The notes: generated by a model not told the origin, from the letters alone. 64,000 nucleotides of DNA from Mesobaculum littorinae (GCF_004011175.1 NZ_RQXX01000001.1:248001-312000); one strand, 5' to 3'; numbered from the stretch's first letter, positions 1 to 9,019 are shown. Program-made: numbers and translations.

Positions 1-13
1 AAGGGAGATTTCC

Positions 14-835
14 ATGCCGATCGTCAAAAGCACCGATGGAACGGAGCTCTATGTCAAGGACTGGGGCAGCGGACGCCCTGTCGTCCTGATCCACGGCTGG
101 CCGCTCAACGCCGACAGCTGGGAGGCGCAGAGCCTCGCCCTTGCGCGCGGCGGCTACCGCGTCGTCAGCTACGACCGGCGCGGCTTCGGCCGCTCCGGTC
201 AACCGTGGGAGGGGTACGACTACGACCGCATGGCCGATGACCTGTCCAGCGTGATCAACGCGCTAGGGCTGCGCGATGCCTCCCTCGTGGGCTTCTCGAT
301 GGGGGGCGGCGAGGTCGCGCGCTACATGTCACGCCACGGCGGCGAAAGGGTGGCGCAGTCCGCGCTGATCTCCTCGGTCGCGCCCTACATGCTTAAGTCC
401 GACGACAACGCCGACGGCGTGCCGGGCGAGGTTCTAGACAGCATGAAGGCGGGCATCGAAAACGACCGCGCCGCCTTCTTCACCGAGTTCTTCAAGGATT
501 TTTACGGCGCGGGGACGCCCGGCGGCGGCGTCTCGGAGGCGCTGCGCCATTGGGCGTGGAGCATGGCGATGATGGCCTCCCCCAAAGCCACGCTCGACTG
601 CGTCGATGCTTTCGGTCGTACCGACATGCGCGGGGATATGGCCGCTTTCACGGTGCCCACGCTGGTCGTTCACGGCACCGGCGACGCGACCGTCCCCATC
701 GATCCGTCGGGCCGGCAGGCGGCAAAGCTCGCCCCGCAGGCCGAGCTCAGGGAATACGACGGCGCCCCACACGGCCTGACCGCGACGCATGCGGATCAGC
801 TGAACAAGGACCTCCTGGCATTCCTCAAGGGCTGA
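14..835 (+). CDS. alpha/beta hydrolase (cofactor-free haloperoxidase/esterase type)
   Basis: A 273-residue alpha/beta-hydrolase-fold enzyme. The oxyanion-side HGWP motif is at residues 27-30 and the nucleophile elbow GFSMGG places Ser95. D224 (GTGDATVP) and H253 (APHGL) complete the expected triad. The fold pattern matches the arylesterase/cofactor-free 'chloroperoxidase' subgroup; the natural substrate cannot be read from sequence. AGGGAGA lies 5 nt before the ATG, so the start is well supported. No signal peptide is seen, so it is probably cytoplasmic. It stands alone, convergent with guaD, and hairpins follow it. Confidence 0.85.
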   Translation: MPIVKSTDGTELYVKDWGSGRPVVLIHGWPLNADSWEAQSLALARGGYRVVSYDRRGFGRSGQPWEGYDYDRMADDLSSVINALGLRDASLVGFSMGGGEVARYMSRHGGERVAQSALISSVAPYMLKSDDNADGVPGEVLDSMKAGIENDRAAFFTEFFKDFYGAGTPGGGVSEALRHWAWSMAMMASPKATLDCVDAFGRTDMRGDMAAFTVPTLVVHGTGDATVPIDPSGRQAAKLAPQAELREYDGAPHGLTATHADQLNKDLLAFLKG

Positions 836-861
836 TCGCCAAGAGCCCCGGCCGGACCTTA

Positions 862-889
862 CTAGGGGAAGGAGCAAACACTCCCCTAG
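862..889 (+). terminator. hairpin after the hydrolase gene
   Basis: An 8-bp perfect inverted repeat (CTAGGGGA / TCCCCTAG) with a 12-nt loop lies 27 nt after the hydrolase stop. No clear T-run follows, so the termination role is inferred from position. Confidence 0.3.
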
Positions 890-977
890 CGCTCCCCCGT
901 TAGGGCCCGACACCGCCCGGGGCGCCGAGCGCAATCCCGGGGCTTCTTCTCTTCAGAAATACTCCCGCCGGAGGCAC

Positions 978-1004
978 GAGGGCCACCCCGACGGGGTGGC
1001 CCTC
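978..1004. terminator. perfect 12-bp hairpin between convergent genes
   Basis: GAGGGCCACCCC and GGGGTGGCCCTC are perfectly complementary around a GAC loop. The hairpin sits between the convergent hydrolase and guaD genes. There is no T-tract on either side, so it may end transcripts from both sides or only protect 3' ends. Confidence 0.5.
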
Positions 1005-1069
1005 AAACCGGACGGCGTGCGCCGCAGGCGCTCAGCATGACTGCGGTGCGATCCCGCGCAACCGTGCGA

Positions 1070-2353
1070 TCATATCTTGCGCCCGGCCACGCGGACCTCG
1101 GCTATGGCGCGGTCGTCGCCCATCATGATCGTCGGGAAGACCGCCTCCCAGATGTCCTCTGCCCGGGCCGCCCGCTGCGCGATCGCGGGTGTCGAGGCGA
1201 GGTCGAGCACGACCAGATCGGCCTCGCCCCCCTTGGAGAGCCTGCCGATCCTGTCTTCCAACCGCAGGGCCCGTGCCGACCCTTCCGTTGCCAGCCACAA
1301 AAGCTGCGCGGGATGCAGCGCCGTGCCCGACAATTGTCCGATCTCATAGGCCGCGGCCATCGTCCGCAGCATCGAAAAGGAGGATCCGCCGCCGGTGTCC
1401 GTGGCCAGCCCGATCCGCTGGCCATCGGCGCGCAGGCTGGCCAGCGGCATCAGGCCCGAGCCGATGAAGGTGTTCGAGGTCGGGCAATGCACCAGCGCCG
1501 CGCCGCTGTCGCGCAGCCGCGCGCGCTCGCGCGGGTCCAGGTGGATCGCGTGGCCGAACAGGGCCCCGGGGCCCAGAAGCCCCGCCGCCTCGTAAGTGTC
1601 GAGGTAGTCGCGCGCCTCGGGGAAGAGCTCGCGCACCCATGCGACCTCGTCCGTCTGCTCCGACAGGTGGGTCTGCATCGCGCAGTCGGGGTGTTCGGCC
1701 CAGAGCGCCCCCAGCGCCGACAGCTGGTCGCGCGACGAGGTGGGCGAGAACCGCGGCGTGATGGCGTAGCCCAGCCGGCCGCGACCATGCCATGCCTCGA
1801 TCAGGGCCTTGCTGTCGTCGTAGGCGGATTGCGGGGTGTCGCGCAGCCCCTCGGGCGCGTTGCGATCCATGCAGGTCTTGCCCGCGATCAGCCTCTGTCC
1901 GCGTGCTTCGGCGGCGGCAAAGAGCGCGTCGGTGCTGCAGGGGTGTATGGTGCAGAAGCTGGCGACCGTGGTCGTCCCGTGCGCCAGCGTCAGGTCGAGG
2001 TAGCGGTTGGCGATCTCTTCGGCATAGGCGGGATCGGCGAACCGCATCTCCTCGGGAAAGGTGTAGTCGTTCAGCCAGTCGATCAGCCGCTTGCCCCAGC
2101 TCGCGATCATCGCGGTCTGGGGGTAATGGGCGTGGGCATCGATGAACCCCGGCAGGATCAGCGCGTCGCCGTGATCGGTCACAGTGGCCTGCGGATGGGC
2201 GGCGCGCAGGGCGTCGGCGGACCCCACGTCGCGGATGTGACCGTCTTCGACCAGCACGGCGCCGCGGCGTTCGTGGCGGGTCGCCGCCTCGTGCGATTCG
2301 ACGAAGGGGTCGGCGGTGAATGCCAGGGTCTGGCCCAGGATCAGCTCTGACAT
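1070..2353 (-). CDS. guaD: guanine deaminase
   Basis: A 427-residue amidohydrolase-superfamily enzyme converting guanine to xanthine in purine salvage or nitrogen use. The metal ligands appear as DAHAHYPQ (H74 and H76), and the HYPQT block is typical of guanine deaminases. Further on are GHAIHL and TDTGGGSSF, which supplies the metal-binding Asp. The start at MSELILG is chosen over an ATG 87 nt upstream because AAAGGA sits 8 nt before it and the extra residues do not fit the family. It is divergent from mgtE with about 150 nt between. No xanthine dehydrogenase genes are adjacent. Confidence 0.93.
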   Translation of the reverse strand: MSELILGQTLAFTADPFVESHEAATRHERRGAVLVEDGHIRDVGSADALRAAHPQATVTDHGDALILPGFIDAHAHYPQTAMIASWGKRLIDWLNDYTFPEEMRFADPAYAEEIANRYLDLTLAHGTTTVASFCTIHPCSTDALFAAAEARGQRLIAGKTCMDRNAPEGLRDTPQSAYDDSKALIEAWHGRGRLGYAITPRFSPTSSRDQLSALGALWAEHPDCAMQTHLSEQTDEVAWVRELFPEARDYLDTYEAAGLLGPGALFGHAIHLDPRERARLRDSGAALVHCPTSNTFIGSGLMPLASLRADGQRIGLATDTGGGSSFSMLRTMAAAYEIGQLSGTALHPAQLLWLATEGSARALRLEDRIGRLSKGGEADLVVLDLASTPAIAQRAARAEDIWEAVFPTIMMGDDRAIAEVRVAGRKI

Positions 2354-2504
2354 CGGGGTCCTTTCGACATGTCCGGACGCCACATTAGGCGGAGCCGCGA
2401 ACAAGGTAAATCGCGCCGCGCCCACTGGCGGCGAAGGCAACGCTCGCCTATGGTCGCCGCAGCGCGGCGGCGCGGTTCACGAGGTCCTGCAGGGGGAGAC
2501 GCGC

Positions 2505-3896
2505 ATGGCACAAGACAACGCCACGGCCGAGGTGCTCGAACCGCGGGACGACGATGCCTATGCGCTCGATTCCCGCACCGTGTCCGCCATCCTCGACGCG
2601 GTCGAGGCTCAGGACAGCGCCCGCCTGCAGGAGCTGATGGAGCCGTTCCACGCGGCCGACATCGCCGACCTTCTGGAACAGGTGGACGACGACGACCGCC
2701 GCGCCCTGATCGCGCTGATGGGCGACGAATTCGACGGTGATATCCTGTCGGAACTGGCCGAGGGCGTGCGCGAGGACGTGATCGCCGCGCTGGCCCCCCA
2801 GGTGCTGAGCCAGGCGGTTCTCGAGCTGGAATCCGACGACGTCGTCGACCTGATCGAAGATCTCGAAGAGCCGACGCAGGAGACGATCCTCGAAATCCTC
2901 GAAGCCTCGGACCGGGTGGCGGTCGAGCAGGCGCTCAGCCTGCCCGAATACTCCGCCGGCCGCCTGATGCAGCGCGAGGTCGTGATGGCTCCCGAGCACT
3001 GGAGCGTCGGCGAGGCGATCGACTACATGCGCGCCCATGACGACCTGCCCGAACAGTTCTACCACATCGTGCTGGTCGACCCCCGGCTGCGCCCGGTGGG
3101 CCAGACCACCCTGGGCAAGATCATGTCGTCGCGGCGCGAGGTGAAGCTGGCCGACATCGTCGAGGAGAGCTTTCGCACCTTCCGCGTCGACGAGGAGGAG
3201 GGCGATGTCGCCTATGCCTTCAACCAGTATCACCTGATCTCGGCGCCGGTGACCGACGGCGAGGGGCGGCTGGTCGGCGTCATCACGATCGACGATGCGA
3301 TGATCGTCCTGCAGGAAGAGAACGAAGAGGACATCCGCCGTCTTGCCGGGATCGGGGTCGAAAGCCTGAACGACCGCACGCTGACCATCGTGCGGCAGCG
3401 GTTCCCCTGGCTTTTCGTCAACCTCATCACCGCGATCCTGGCCAGCCTCGTCATCGCCCAGTTCGAAGAGACGATCGGCGCCATCGTCGCGCTGGCGGTG
3501 CTGATGCCCATCGTCGCGTCGATGGGCGGCAACGCGGGCACCCAGTCGCTGACCGTGGCGGTGCGGTCGCTGGCGACGCGCGACCTGACGGGATCCAACG
3601 CGATCCGGGTGCTCAGGCGGGAAATCGTGGCGGGGCTGGTCAATGGCTGCGTCTTCGCCATCCTGATGGGGATCATCGGATTTCTCTGGTTCGGCACGCC
3701 GATGCTGGGCGCTGTGATCGCGACCGCGATGGTCATCAACCTGGTCATCGCGGGGCTTGCGGGGATCCTGATCCCGCTCACGCTGGACAAGGTGGGTGTC
3801 GACCCGGCGCTGGCGTCGGGCGTCTTCGTGACCACCGTGACCGATGTCATGGGGTTTTTCGTCTTCCTCGGCCTTGCGGGGATCTTCCTGATCTGA
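2505..3896 (+). CDS. mgtE: magnesium transporter MgtE
   Basis: A 463-residue inner-membrane Mg2+ channel/transporter. The order is an acidic N domain (about 25-150), a pair of CBS domains (about 152-270), a linker helix, then a five-helix membrane domain from about residue 301. The conserved pore-region motif GGNAGTQ is at 341-347. In this family the N and CBS domains sense cytosolic Mg2+ and gate the pore. The start MAQDNATA follows AGGGGGAG by 7 nt; an upstream in-frame ATG inside the guaD leader is rejected. The cyclo-ligase gene follows 46 nt later and is probably co-transcribed. Confidence 0.95.
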   Translation: MAQDNATAEVLEPRDDDAYALDSRTVSAILDAVEAQDSARLQELMEPFHAADIADLLEQVDDDDRRALIALMGDEFDGDILSELAEGVREDVIAALAPQVLSQAVLELESDDVVDLIEDLEEPTQETILEILEASDRVAVEQALSLPEYSAGRLMQREVVMAPEHWSVGEAIDYMRAHDDLPEQFYHIVLVDPRLRPVGQTTLGKIMSSRREVKLADIVEESFRTFRVDEEEGDVAYAFNQYHLISAPVTDGEGRLVGVITIDDAMIVLQEENEEDIRRLAGIGVESLNDRTLTIVRQRFPWLFVNLITAILASLVIAQFEETIGAIVALAVLMPIVASMGGNAGTQSLTVAVRSLATRDLTGSNAIRVLRREIVAGLVNGCVFAILMGIIGFLWFGTPMLGAVIATAMVINLVIAGLAGILIPLTLDKVGVDPALASGVFVTTVTDVMGFFVFLGLAGIFLI

Positions 3897-3942
3897 TCGC
3901 GGGTTGCCCCGTCACACGGTTCCCATGTCCGAGGCCTTAGCG

Positions 3943-4578
3943 ATGACCGATTCCACCCCGTCCGCCCCCGGCACGCCCGGCGATACCCTGACCCGCCGCA
4001 AGGCCGCGTTGCGACGAGACGCTCTGGCGGCGCGCGAGGCCGCGTACGGCAAGGCAGGGGGGACATCCGGGGGCACCGCCGGGGACGGGGCGACGGCACG
4101 TGCCACGGCGCGCCTGTCCGATCTGCTCGCGCGGACCGAGGGTCGGATCGTTGCGGGCTACATGCCGATCCGCTCGGAACTCGACCCGCGCCCGGCGATG
4201 GAGGCCGAGGCGGCGCGCCGCCCGGTCTGCGTGCCGGTGATCGAGGCCCGGGGCGCGCCGCTGATCTTTCGCCAGTGGACGCCCGACGCGACGCTGATCC
4301 CCGGCACCTTCGGTGCGCTGATCCCCGAACGGAGTGCAACGCTGGTGCCTGACGTCGTCATCGTCCCGCTGGTCGCCTTCGACAGGCAGGGCGGACGGCT
4401 GGGCTACGGCGGCGGCTTCTACGACCGTACCCTTGCAGGCCTGCGCGATCGCGGCGCCGCACTCGCCATAGGTTTCGCCTACGCGGCGCAGGAGGTCGGG
4501 GACCTGCCGATCGAGCCCACCGACATCCCGCTCGACTGGGTGGTGACCGAGGATGAGGTGATCGGACCGCTGACGTAA
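3943..4578 (+). CDS. fthC: 5-formyltetrahydrofolate cyclo-ligase
   Basis: A 211-residue YgfA/MTHFS-family enzyme. It uses ATP to convert 5-formyl-THF to 5,10-methenyl-THF, recycling an otherwise dead-end folate. The family motif LGYGGGFYDRTL and the RSELDPRP substrate-side block are present. GAGG 8 nt before the ATG decides this start over upstream ATG and TTG codons. In many proteobacteria the 6S RNA gene lies directly upstream of this gene, but only 46 nt separate it from mgtE here. Confidence 0.92.
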   Translation: MTDSTPSAPGTPGDTLTRRKAALRRDALAAREAAYGKAGGTSGGTAGDGATARATARLSDLLARTEGRIVAGYMPIRSELDPRPAMEAEAARRPVCVPVIEARGAPLIFRQWTPDATLIPGTFGALIPERSATLVPDVVIVPLVAFDRQGGRLGYGGGFYDRTLAGLRDRGAALAIGFAYAAQEVGDLPIEPTDIPLDWVVTEDEVIGPLT

Positions 4579-4701
4579 TACCCCGAGAAGATGCGGGGCG
4601 ATTGCAAAGCCATGTCCGATGATCGAAAGCTATCGGGGCCGCCTGCCGGGGCGTATAAATGCCCGAGGAAGACATCCTCCATTGCAGCTGAAAGAGGACG
4701 C

Positions 4702-5634
4702 ATGACTCAGAAGCAGGTTGTTCGAGGGGACGGCACTCCGTCACGTCGCGATCAGGTTCTGGCGCACTGGCGGCGGGTCATGAAGCGAGAGCCCGACCTG
4801 GTTTCGCCAAGGACATTTTCCGAGAAACTCCTTGTCCGGCTGACCGGCCCGTCGGATCCGATCTACCCGCTCATCGGCTACAAGCATCTCGTGCCAAGTT
4901 TCGTCCGGCAAGCGGTGGGGGATCGCGTACGCATTCCCAAGCGATACCTGGTGACACCCGCGCTGGAGCCCGGCGATTTCGATCTGTTGCCGGACAGGTT
5001 CGTTCTCAAGTCATCCTATGCCTCGGGGCTCAACCTGATCGTGGAGGACAAGGCGGCTCTGGACTGGGACGAGACCTGTCAGCACTTCAATTCCCAGATC
5101 GGGACAAAGCTGAATGCACGCAGGCAACGCGGAGAGTGGAATTGCATCATTGCGGAGGAGCATCTAGGGGACGGCGGACCGCAAAGCCCGGACGACCTGA
5201 AGTTCTTTTGCTTTCATGGGAGTGACGGGTCTTTCGACTATTTCATGCAGATCAATACCGGACGTTTCGAGGACCACAAACACAGCTTCTTCGGATCCGA
5301 CGGTGTTCGATTGCCGTTCAAGGCGAGCGGTACGGACAGGCATGAAACCGACCCTAAACTTCCCGCCAATCTGAGCGATGCAGTCGAAATTGCGTATGAC
5401 CTGTCGCGCGGATTCGATCACATTCGGGTCGACCTGTACTCCGTTCGCGGCGAGATCTGGTTTGGCGAGCTGACTCCTTTCCACGTGGGGGCGAAATGCA
5501 GCTTCGACGATCCCGGTGCGGACGCCTGGATCGGGGACAAGTGGGAGCAGCGGTTTCCCTGGTTCAACGGCTACGACCTTGACCGCGACGCACCCAGGCC
5601 GCCCCTGGGCGCCTTGGGGGCCAGATATGAGTGA
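4702..5634 (+). CDS. TupA-like ATP-grasp protein
   Basis: A 310-residue protein matching the TupA-like ATP-grasp group found in polysaccharide and teichuronopeptide loci. Seen are an N-terminal YKHLVPSFV block, the FVLKSSYASG nucleotide-lid region, and the late FDHIRVDLYSVRGEIWFGELT strand pair, which carries the metal-binding acidic residues. Such proteins are thought to ligate amino acids to acidic glycans; the substrate here is unknown. The ATG has AAAGAGGA 5 nt upstream. Base composition is visibly less GC-rich than the flanking housekeeping genes, which suggests transfer. No glycosyltransferases are next to it. Confidence 0.75.
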   Translation: MTQKQVVRGDGTPSRRDQVLAHWRRVMKREPDLVSPRTFSEKLLVRLTGPSDPIYPLIGYKHLVPSFVRQAVGDRVRIPKRYLVTPALEPGDFDLLPDRFVLKSSYASGLNLIVEDKAALDWDETCQHFNSQIGTKLNARRQRGEWNCIIAEEHLGDGGPQSPDDLKFFCFHGSDGSFDYFMQINTGRFEDHKHSFFGSDGVRLPFKASGTDRHETDPKLPANLSDAVEIAYDLSRGFDHIRVDLYSVRGEIWFGELTPFHVGAKCSFDDPGADAWIGDKWEQRFPWFNGYDLDRDAPRPPLGALGARYE

Positions 5635-6125
5635 ACTCGTCGCGAGGAGTTGGGCCCCAGACGCATCGATTTCTGGCGGGTGGCGTGAGCCGGGCTTCGC
5701 AAGAACACAACGATCGTGAGCGATGTTTTCCGGCTAACCCCGGCTAAGAAGGATCGCCCGCGGCCCTTCGTTCCGCAAAGCAATGGCGGTCCCCGTGTCG
5801 AGGACAGGCGTGGTCTAGCAGGATTATCTTAATCAATCGCAATGGAGTGTGTTGGCGCGGCGCGCCGGTGGCTTATGGCCCAGACCGAAGGCTCTACAGC
5901 CGTGGAGGCGGGGGAGCGTTGCCTGGATGCGGCGCGGGGTTACCGGCAGAGGTGCCTCAAGGCGCCGAGGATCATGATCGACGTGAGCAGGCAAATGCCG
6001 TGTGTTCGAGTGAGCCTGCGCAAGCACCTCGAAGCGCACCGCACCTTGTCACCGCTGCGGGTCAAGAAAGGGAAGCGCGGGCGCCTGATCGGGCGATGTT
6101 CGGGGATTGAAAACGATCCGGTGGC
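5635..6125. other. gene-free stretch
   Basis: About 490 nt between the ATP-grasp gene and the transposase remnant. Short open frames exist but have no recognisable protein pattern and no ribosome binding site. It may be further decayed insertion-sequence DNA. Confidence 0.4.
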
Positions 6126-6495
6126 TCGTTTTCCCGAAGGCGGGCATGGACGGCCAGGTCGCACGCCGTCGCCGGCACGGAGGGGCGCACGTTGCGGCGC
6201 TTCATGGCCTAGGGCCAGCTCAGTGACTGCATCTGCGCAATGGCCATGCCGGGCAGTTTGCCAGAGGCTCAGTGGCGGCTTGGCGATCGCGGTCATGATG
6301 CCAAGCCGCTCAAGGATGGCTTGAAGACCGAGGGGGCAAGGTGCGCTTCACCCGCCGGACGGGGCGGAAGACCATCGTCGATATGTCAGGTTCGGCCCGC
6401 CGAAGTACCCGCAACGCGTCGCGCCCCGAAACTACAAACGTCCGAAGGTCTTCCTGTAAGCCATACCCTCGCTGCAACGGAAACTCTCTCGCTCT
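6126..6495 (+). pseudogene. decayed IS5-family transposase
   Basis: Fragments of the catalytic half of an IS5-type DDE transposase are readable in broken frames. From 6162 the frame reads HAVAGTEGRTLRRFMA, a TAG stop, GQLSDC, then LPEAQWRLGDRGHDAK, matching the 'HAVAD...GQ.SD...LP.A..LLGDRGYDA' block of the family. From about 6415 a different frame reads RVAPRNYKRPKVFL, stop, AIPSL, matching the C-terminal 'RVATRYDRCPKVFLSAI' block. The segment with the last catalytic Glu is deleted. Clearly inactive. No intact terminal repeats were identified. Confidence 0.75.
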
Positions 6496-6566
6496 GGAAA
6501 TCAGCGCGTTCGGAGCGTAGCGAAGCCGAAACCCCGCGCATTTACGCCTCTCGGTGAACCCCGAGG

Positions 6567-7604
6567 CTAGTCGAGCGCCTTTTCCAGCTTCTCCTCGTCG
6601 CAGATCAGGTCCAGCTCTGTCTCTTCTTCGTTTGAACGCATGCTGCCGAACTCTTTCCCCAACGAACCCGAGAAGAAGTGGCTCATGACGTAATCGACTC
6701 CGAAGCTGTTGACCGTCCTCTGATCGGGATTGAAGAACATTCCGCGTGCCGGATGAGACGAGATAATCTCATAAGACGGGAAATAGTGGACGTCAGCGTG
6801 ATCAGTCACCATGTCTCCTGCCACAGCCCGCAAAACAGACTTCGAATAAACGGCGGCCGGCAGAATGTGCTCTTGCGTCGCAGTCGCAGTGAGCGGAACG
6901 GGTGAGACGGTCAGCAGCATGCGAGCGCCGGGATTAACTGATTTGAGACGCTCCCAGAACGCGTTCATGTCATCGAGAATCTCGTTATACCGCAGATTGT
7001 GAAACACGTACGCGTCAGCGTCGAAGGATCCGGCTATTGTTCCGGGGGCCATAGGGTACATTGTACCATCCTGGGTGCTCTCCCAGCCTTCGGTCAGCCC
7101 GAGGGTGAACACGAACAAGTCCAGATCCCGGAACATGTCGCGCACTGCGCCCAGGTGCTGCTGACGGAGTGCCACGATCTTTTCGGGGGTTTCTTGACCG
7201 ACCGGATCGACGCCTGGCCGCAGCGCGTCGAAGAAGCGATCGCCCTTCTTCCAGATACCATCCTTTGGCGACCTGTTTCCATGCGCCTCGTCGAAAAGCT
7301 GAACCAGTTGCCTGGTGGTGTAAATGTTCCCGTATCTACAGGAAAACACCCCGAATCCAAAGCGCCGGGCTTCGGATTCAGACGAAAACAGCGGGGGAGC
7401 TGGCTCCATGTCCATGAAATTGGCGCCACGGGCAGCAAGGTTGTTGCCGATGTGTTGTGCGAAACAGCTGCCAGCAGTAGCGACCTTTTCCTCTCTCTTG
7501 AGAGACAGCGGAACCCAAAGGTCTTCAAGATCCGCGAAATGGCGTTCTGCGATCGCAGGCTTCCAAAAAGCCTTCTTGTCCTGACTTTTGTAAGGGTTAG
7601 TCAT
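6567..7604 (-). CDS. GSCFA-domain protein
   Basis: A 345-residue protein. GSCFA at residues 45-49 gives the family its name and is the presumed catalytic serine block of an SGNH-like esterase fold. Downstream are FVFTLGLTEGW and LTVSPVPLTATA, also typical of the family. GSCFA proteins are usually linked to glycan or lipid acyl modification; the substrate is unknown. Its ATG overlaps the stop of the upstream hydrolase gene (ATGA), so the two are translationally coupled. The region is AT-richer than the rest of the window. Confidence 0.8.
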   Translation of the reverse strand: MTNPYKSQDKKAFWKPAIAERHFADLEDLWVPLSLKREEKVATAGSCFAQHIGNNLAARGANFMDMEPAPPLFSSESEARRFGFGVFSCRYGNIYTTRQLVQLFDEAHGNRSPKDGIWKKGDRFFDALRPGVDPVGQETPEKIVALRQQHLGAVRDMFRDLDLFVFTLGLTEGWESTQDGTMYPMAPGTIAGSFDADAYVFHNLRYNEILDDMNAFWERLKSVNPGARMLLTVSPVPLTATATQEHILPAAVYSKSVLRAVAGDMVTDHADVHYFPSYEIISSHPARGMFFNPDQRTVNSFGVDYVMSHFFSGSLGKEFGSMRSNEEETELDLICDEEKLEKALD

Positions 7605-8695
7605 GAGATGACCTTTCCAGTATCTACAGTTTTCAGCATCCAGTCGGAAATGACCTTGGCGAAGGCTAGATCTTTCTCTTCAAAATTTTTGGAATTTTTT
7701 TCCGGGGATGTCTTCCCCACTTCGCCACCCGAAACTTCGTGCTGGAGCGATGCCTTCGCAATAAGAATATCTTTTTTACTTGTCGTCTTAGAGGTCAAAG
7801 CCGCACGAATCCATGGCAGGTAGGCGCGCATTTCCGGGGCATGTCGAAACCCTCCCCAGAATCCGACATCCAGAATCAACCTGTCGCCTTTAACGCCAGC
7901 CGTTTTCTGCAGGAACGGCGTCATGTGATTGGACATGTGAAAAGTATCTGCCGTGCTTTGGATGTAGATGACAGTTTTCGTGAAGGCTTTCGAAAAAAGC
8001 TCAGCAACATCGTGGCAAATGGATTCCGATATTCCTTCAGCGTCGCTGGAGGAGGGCCAGCAACAAGCTTGGTAGCGATCAACATGGCCCTTGTAGTAGT
8101 TCAGGATATTCGTTTGCGGATTTCCAACGATGGCTATGCTTGAATCGCTTTCGGCCTTCCATGCATTGAACAACGCGGCAAAACCCCCGCCGGACGTGCC
8201 GAAGAAAATCGTGCGCGAAACACCCAGCAGATCTGAAAATTCATCGAGCATTTCATGCAGTTGAGCCTGAAGGTCGAAATGCTCTGACCCAGCATACCAA
8301 GCAATAGAGAGATCTTCGTGACCCTCTATGATCGGATCTGCAATGCTGATTTGATGAGCGCTTGCGGGGGGAACGGGCAGCCAAGGAATGAAGGCCGGGA
8401 CCTTGCGCGTTTTCTTGTCTATCGCACCATGAAAATTAACTATGAGCGCAGCTGCATTGGCCGCGCCACGCTTGAACCTGACCGGGATCCTGTTTTCGCC
8501 ATTGCCGATAAGAAAGGTCTCATTCTTATCGGCATTCTTTAACAGATCATTTAATTGCTGAGTGGTGCTCAATTTTCCAGCCCTATACTTCAGAAACCTT
8601 CCGCCCCGGCCAAGAAACGGTTCCGAGATTCTGGTTTTGACCAAATTCCGAAACTTTCGAGGGTGGCGCCCGCGGTGATGGTAGCAGAGACACAT
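7601..8695 (-). CDS. alpha/beta-hydrolase-like protein
   Basis: Up to 364 residues. The elbow FFGTSGGGF puts the nucleophile at Ser168, and D250 (STAD) and H285 (FRHAPE) are plausible triad partners, so an esterase/acyl-hydrolase activity is inferred. The start is uncertain. The ATG used here has no good ribosome binding site and adds an unusual basic N terminus. A TTG at 8572, preceded by AGGG at 8 nt, would give about 323 residues. It is the first gene of a two-gene unit with the GSCFA gene. Low GC, A/T homopolymer runs (near 7690) and Lys-rich content suggest foreign origin. Confidence 0.65.
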   Translation of the reverse strand: MCLCYHHRGRHPRKFRNLVKTRISEPFLGRGGRFLKYRAGKLSTTQQLNDLLKNADKNETFLIGNGENRIPVRFKRGAANAAALIVNFHGAIDKKTRKVPAFIPWLPVPPASAHQISIADPIIEGHEDLSIAWYAGSEHFDLQAQLHEMLDEFSDLLGVSRTIFFGTSGGGFAALFNAWKAESDSSIAIVGNPQTNILNYYKGHVDRYQACCWPSSSDAEGISESICHDVAELFSKAFTKTVIYIQSTADTFHMSNHMTPFLQKTAGVKGDRLILDVGFWGGFRHAPEMRAYLPWIRAALTSKTTSKKDILIAKASLQHEVSGGEVGKTSPEKNSKNFEEKDLAFAKVISDWMLKTVDTGKVIS

Positions 8696-8942
8696 CGGCG
8701 GCGAAAGACGAAGTCAGCGCGGGCCGATGCCACCTCGGGCGCAAAAGCCGTTTGACAAACGCAGAGAAGGATCCTTGCCCAGTTCTTTTGTGATGAGGGT
8801 CAGCTTTCGCGCGTCCGGGATGGGACCTCAATGGTCTATGATGCGTGGGACACGAAGTCCGCAAGTCATCGATCGTCAACAGCACTCCGAGAGTGTTGCA
8901 CGGGGCATGGGAACACAGGGTCTGCTCGATAGATCGGGGTTT

Positions 8943-9019
8943 TGGTAGGCCCGGCAGGACTTGAACCCGCAACCAAAGCGTTATGAGCGCTCTGCTCTAA
9001 CCAATTGAGCTACAGGCCC
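8943..9019 (-). tRNA. ileX: tRNA-Ile (CAU anticodon, lysidine type)
   Basis: A complete 77-nt cloverleaf with encoded CCA on the minus strand. The 7-bp acceptor stem starts GGGCCTG. The D arm is TAGCTCAATTGGTTAGAGC, the anticodon loop CTCATAA and the T loop GTTCAAGTC. The anticodon reads CAT. It is assigned to isoleucine rather than methionine because C4:G69 and C5:G68 are the known recognition pairs of TilS, which makes lysidine in tRNA-Ile2. The G1 opposite U72 is a wobble pair, slightly unusual. Its 3' end faces the AT-rich gene patch. Confidence 0.88.

Noticed and set aside
5842-6324. Plus-strand frame before the transposase relic
   Set aside because: No start signal; the readable transposase blocks are in another frame.
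4600-8943. Integrative element with tRNA-derived att sites
   Set aside because: No integrase gene and no second copy of the tRNA 3' end was found at the far side; only the position is suggestive.
8583-8972. Minus-strand frame between tRNA-Ile and the hydrolase
   Set aside because: Runs through the tRNA 3' half and has no recognisable protein pattern.
8943-9019. Reading the CAU tRNA as methionine tRNA
   Set aside because: C4:G69 and C5:G68 match the lysidine-modified isoleucine type, and the body is unlike initiator tRNA.
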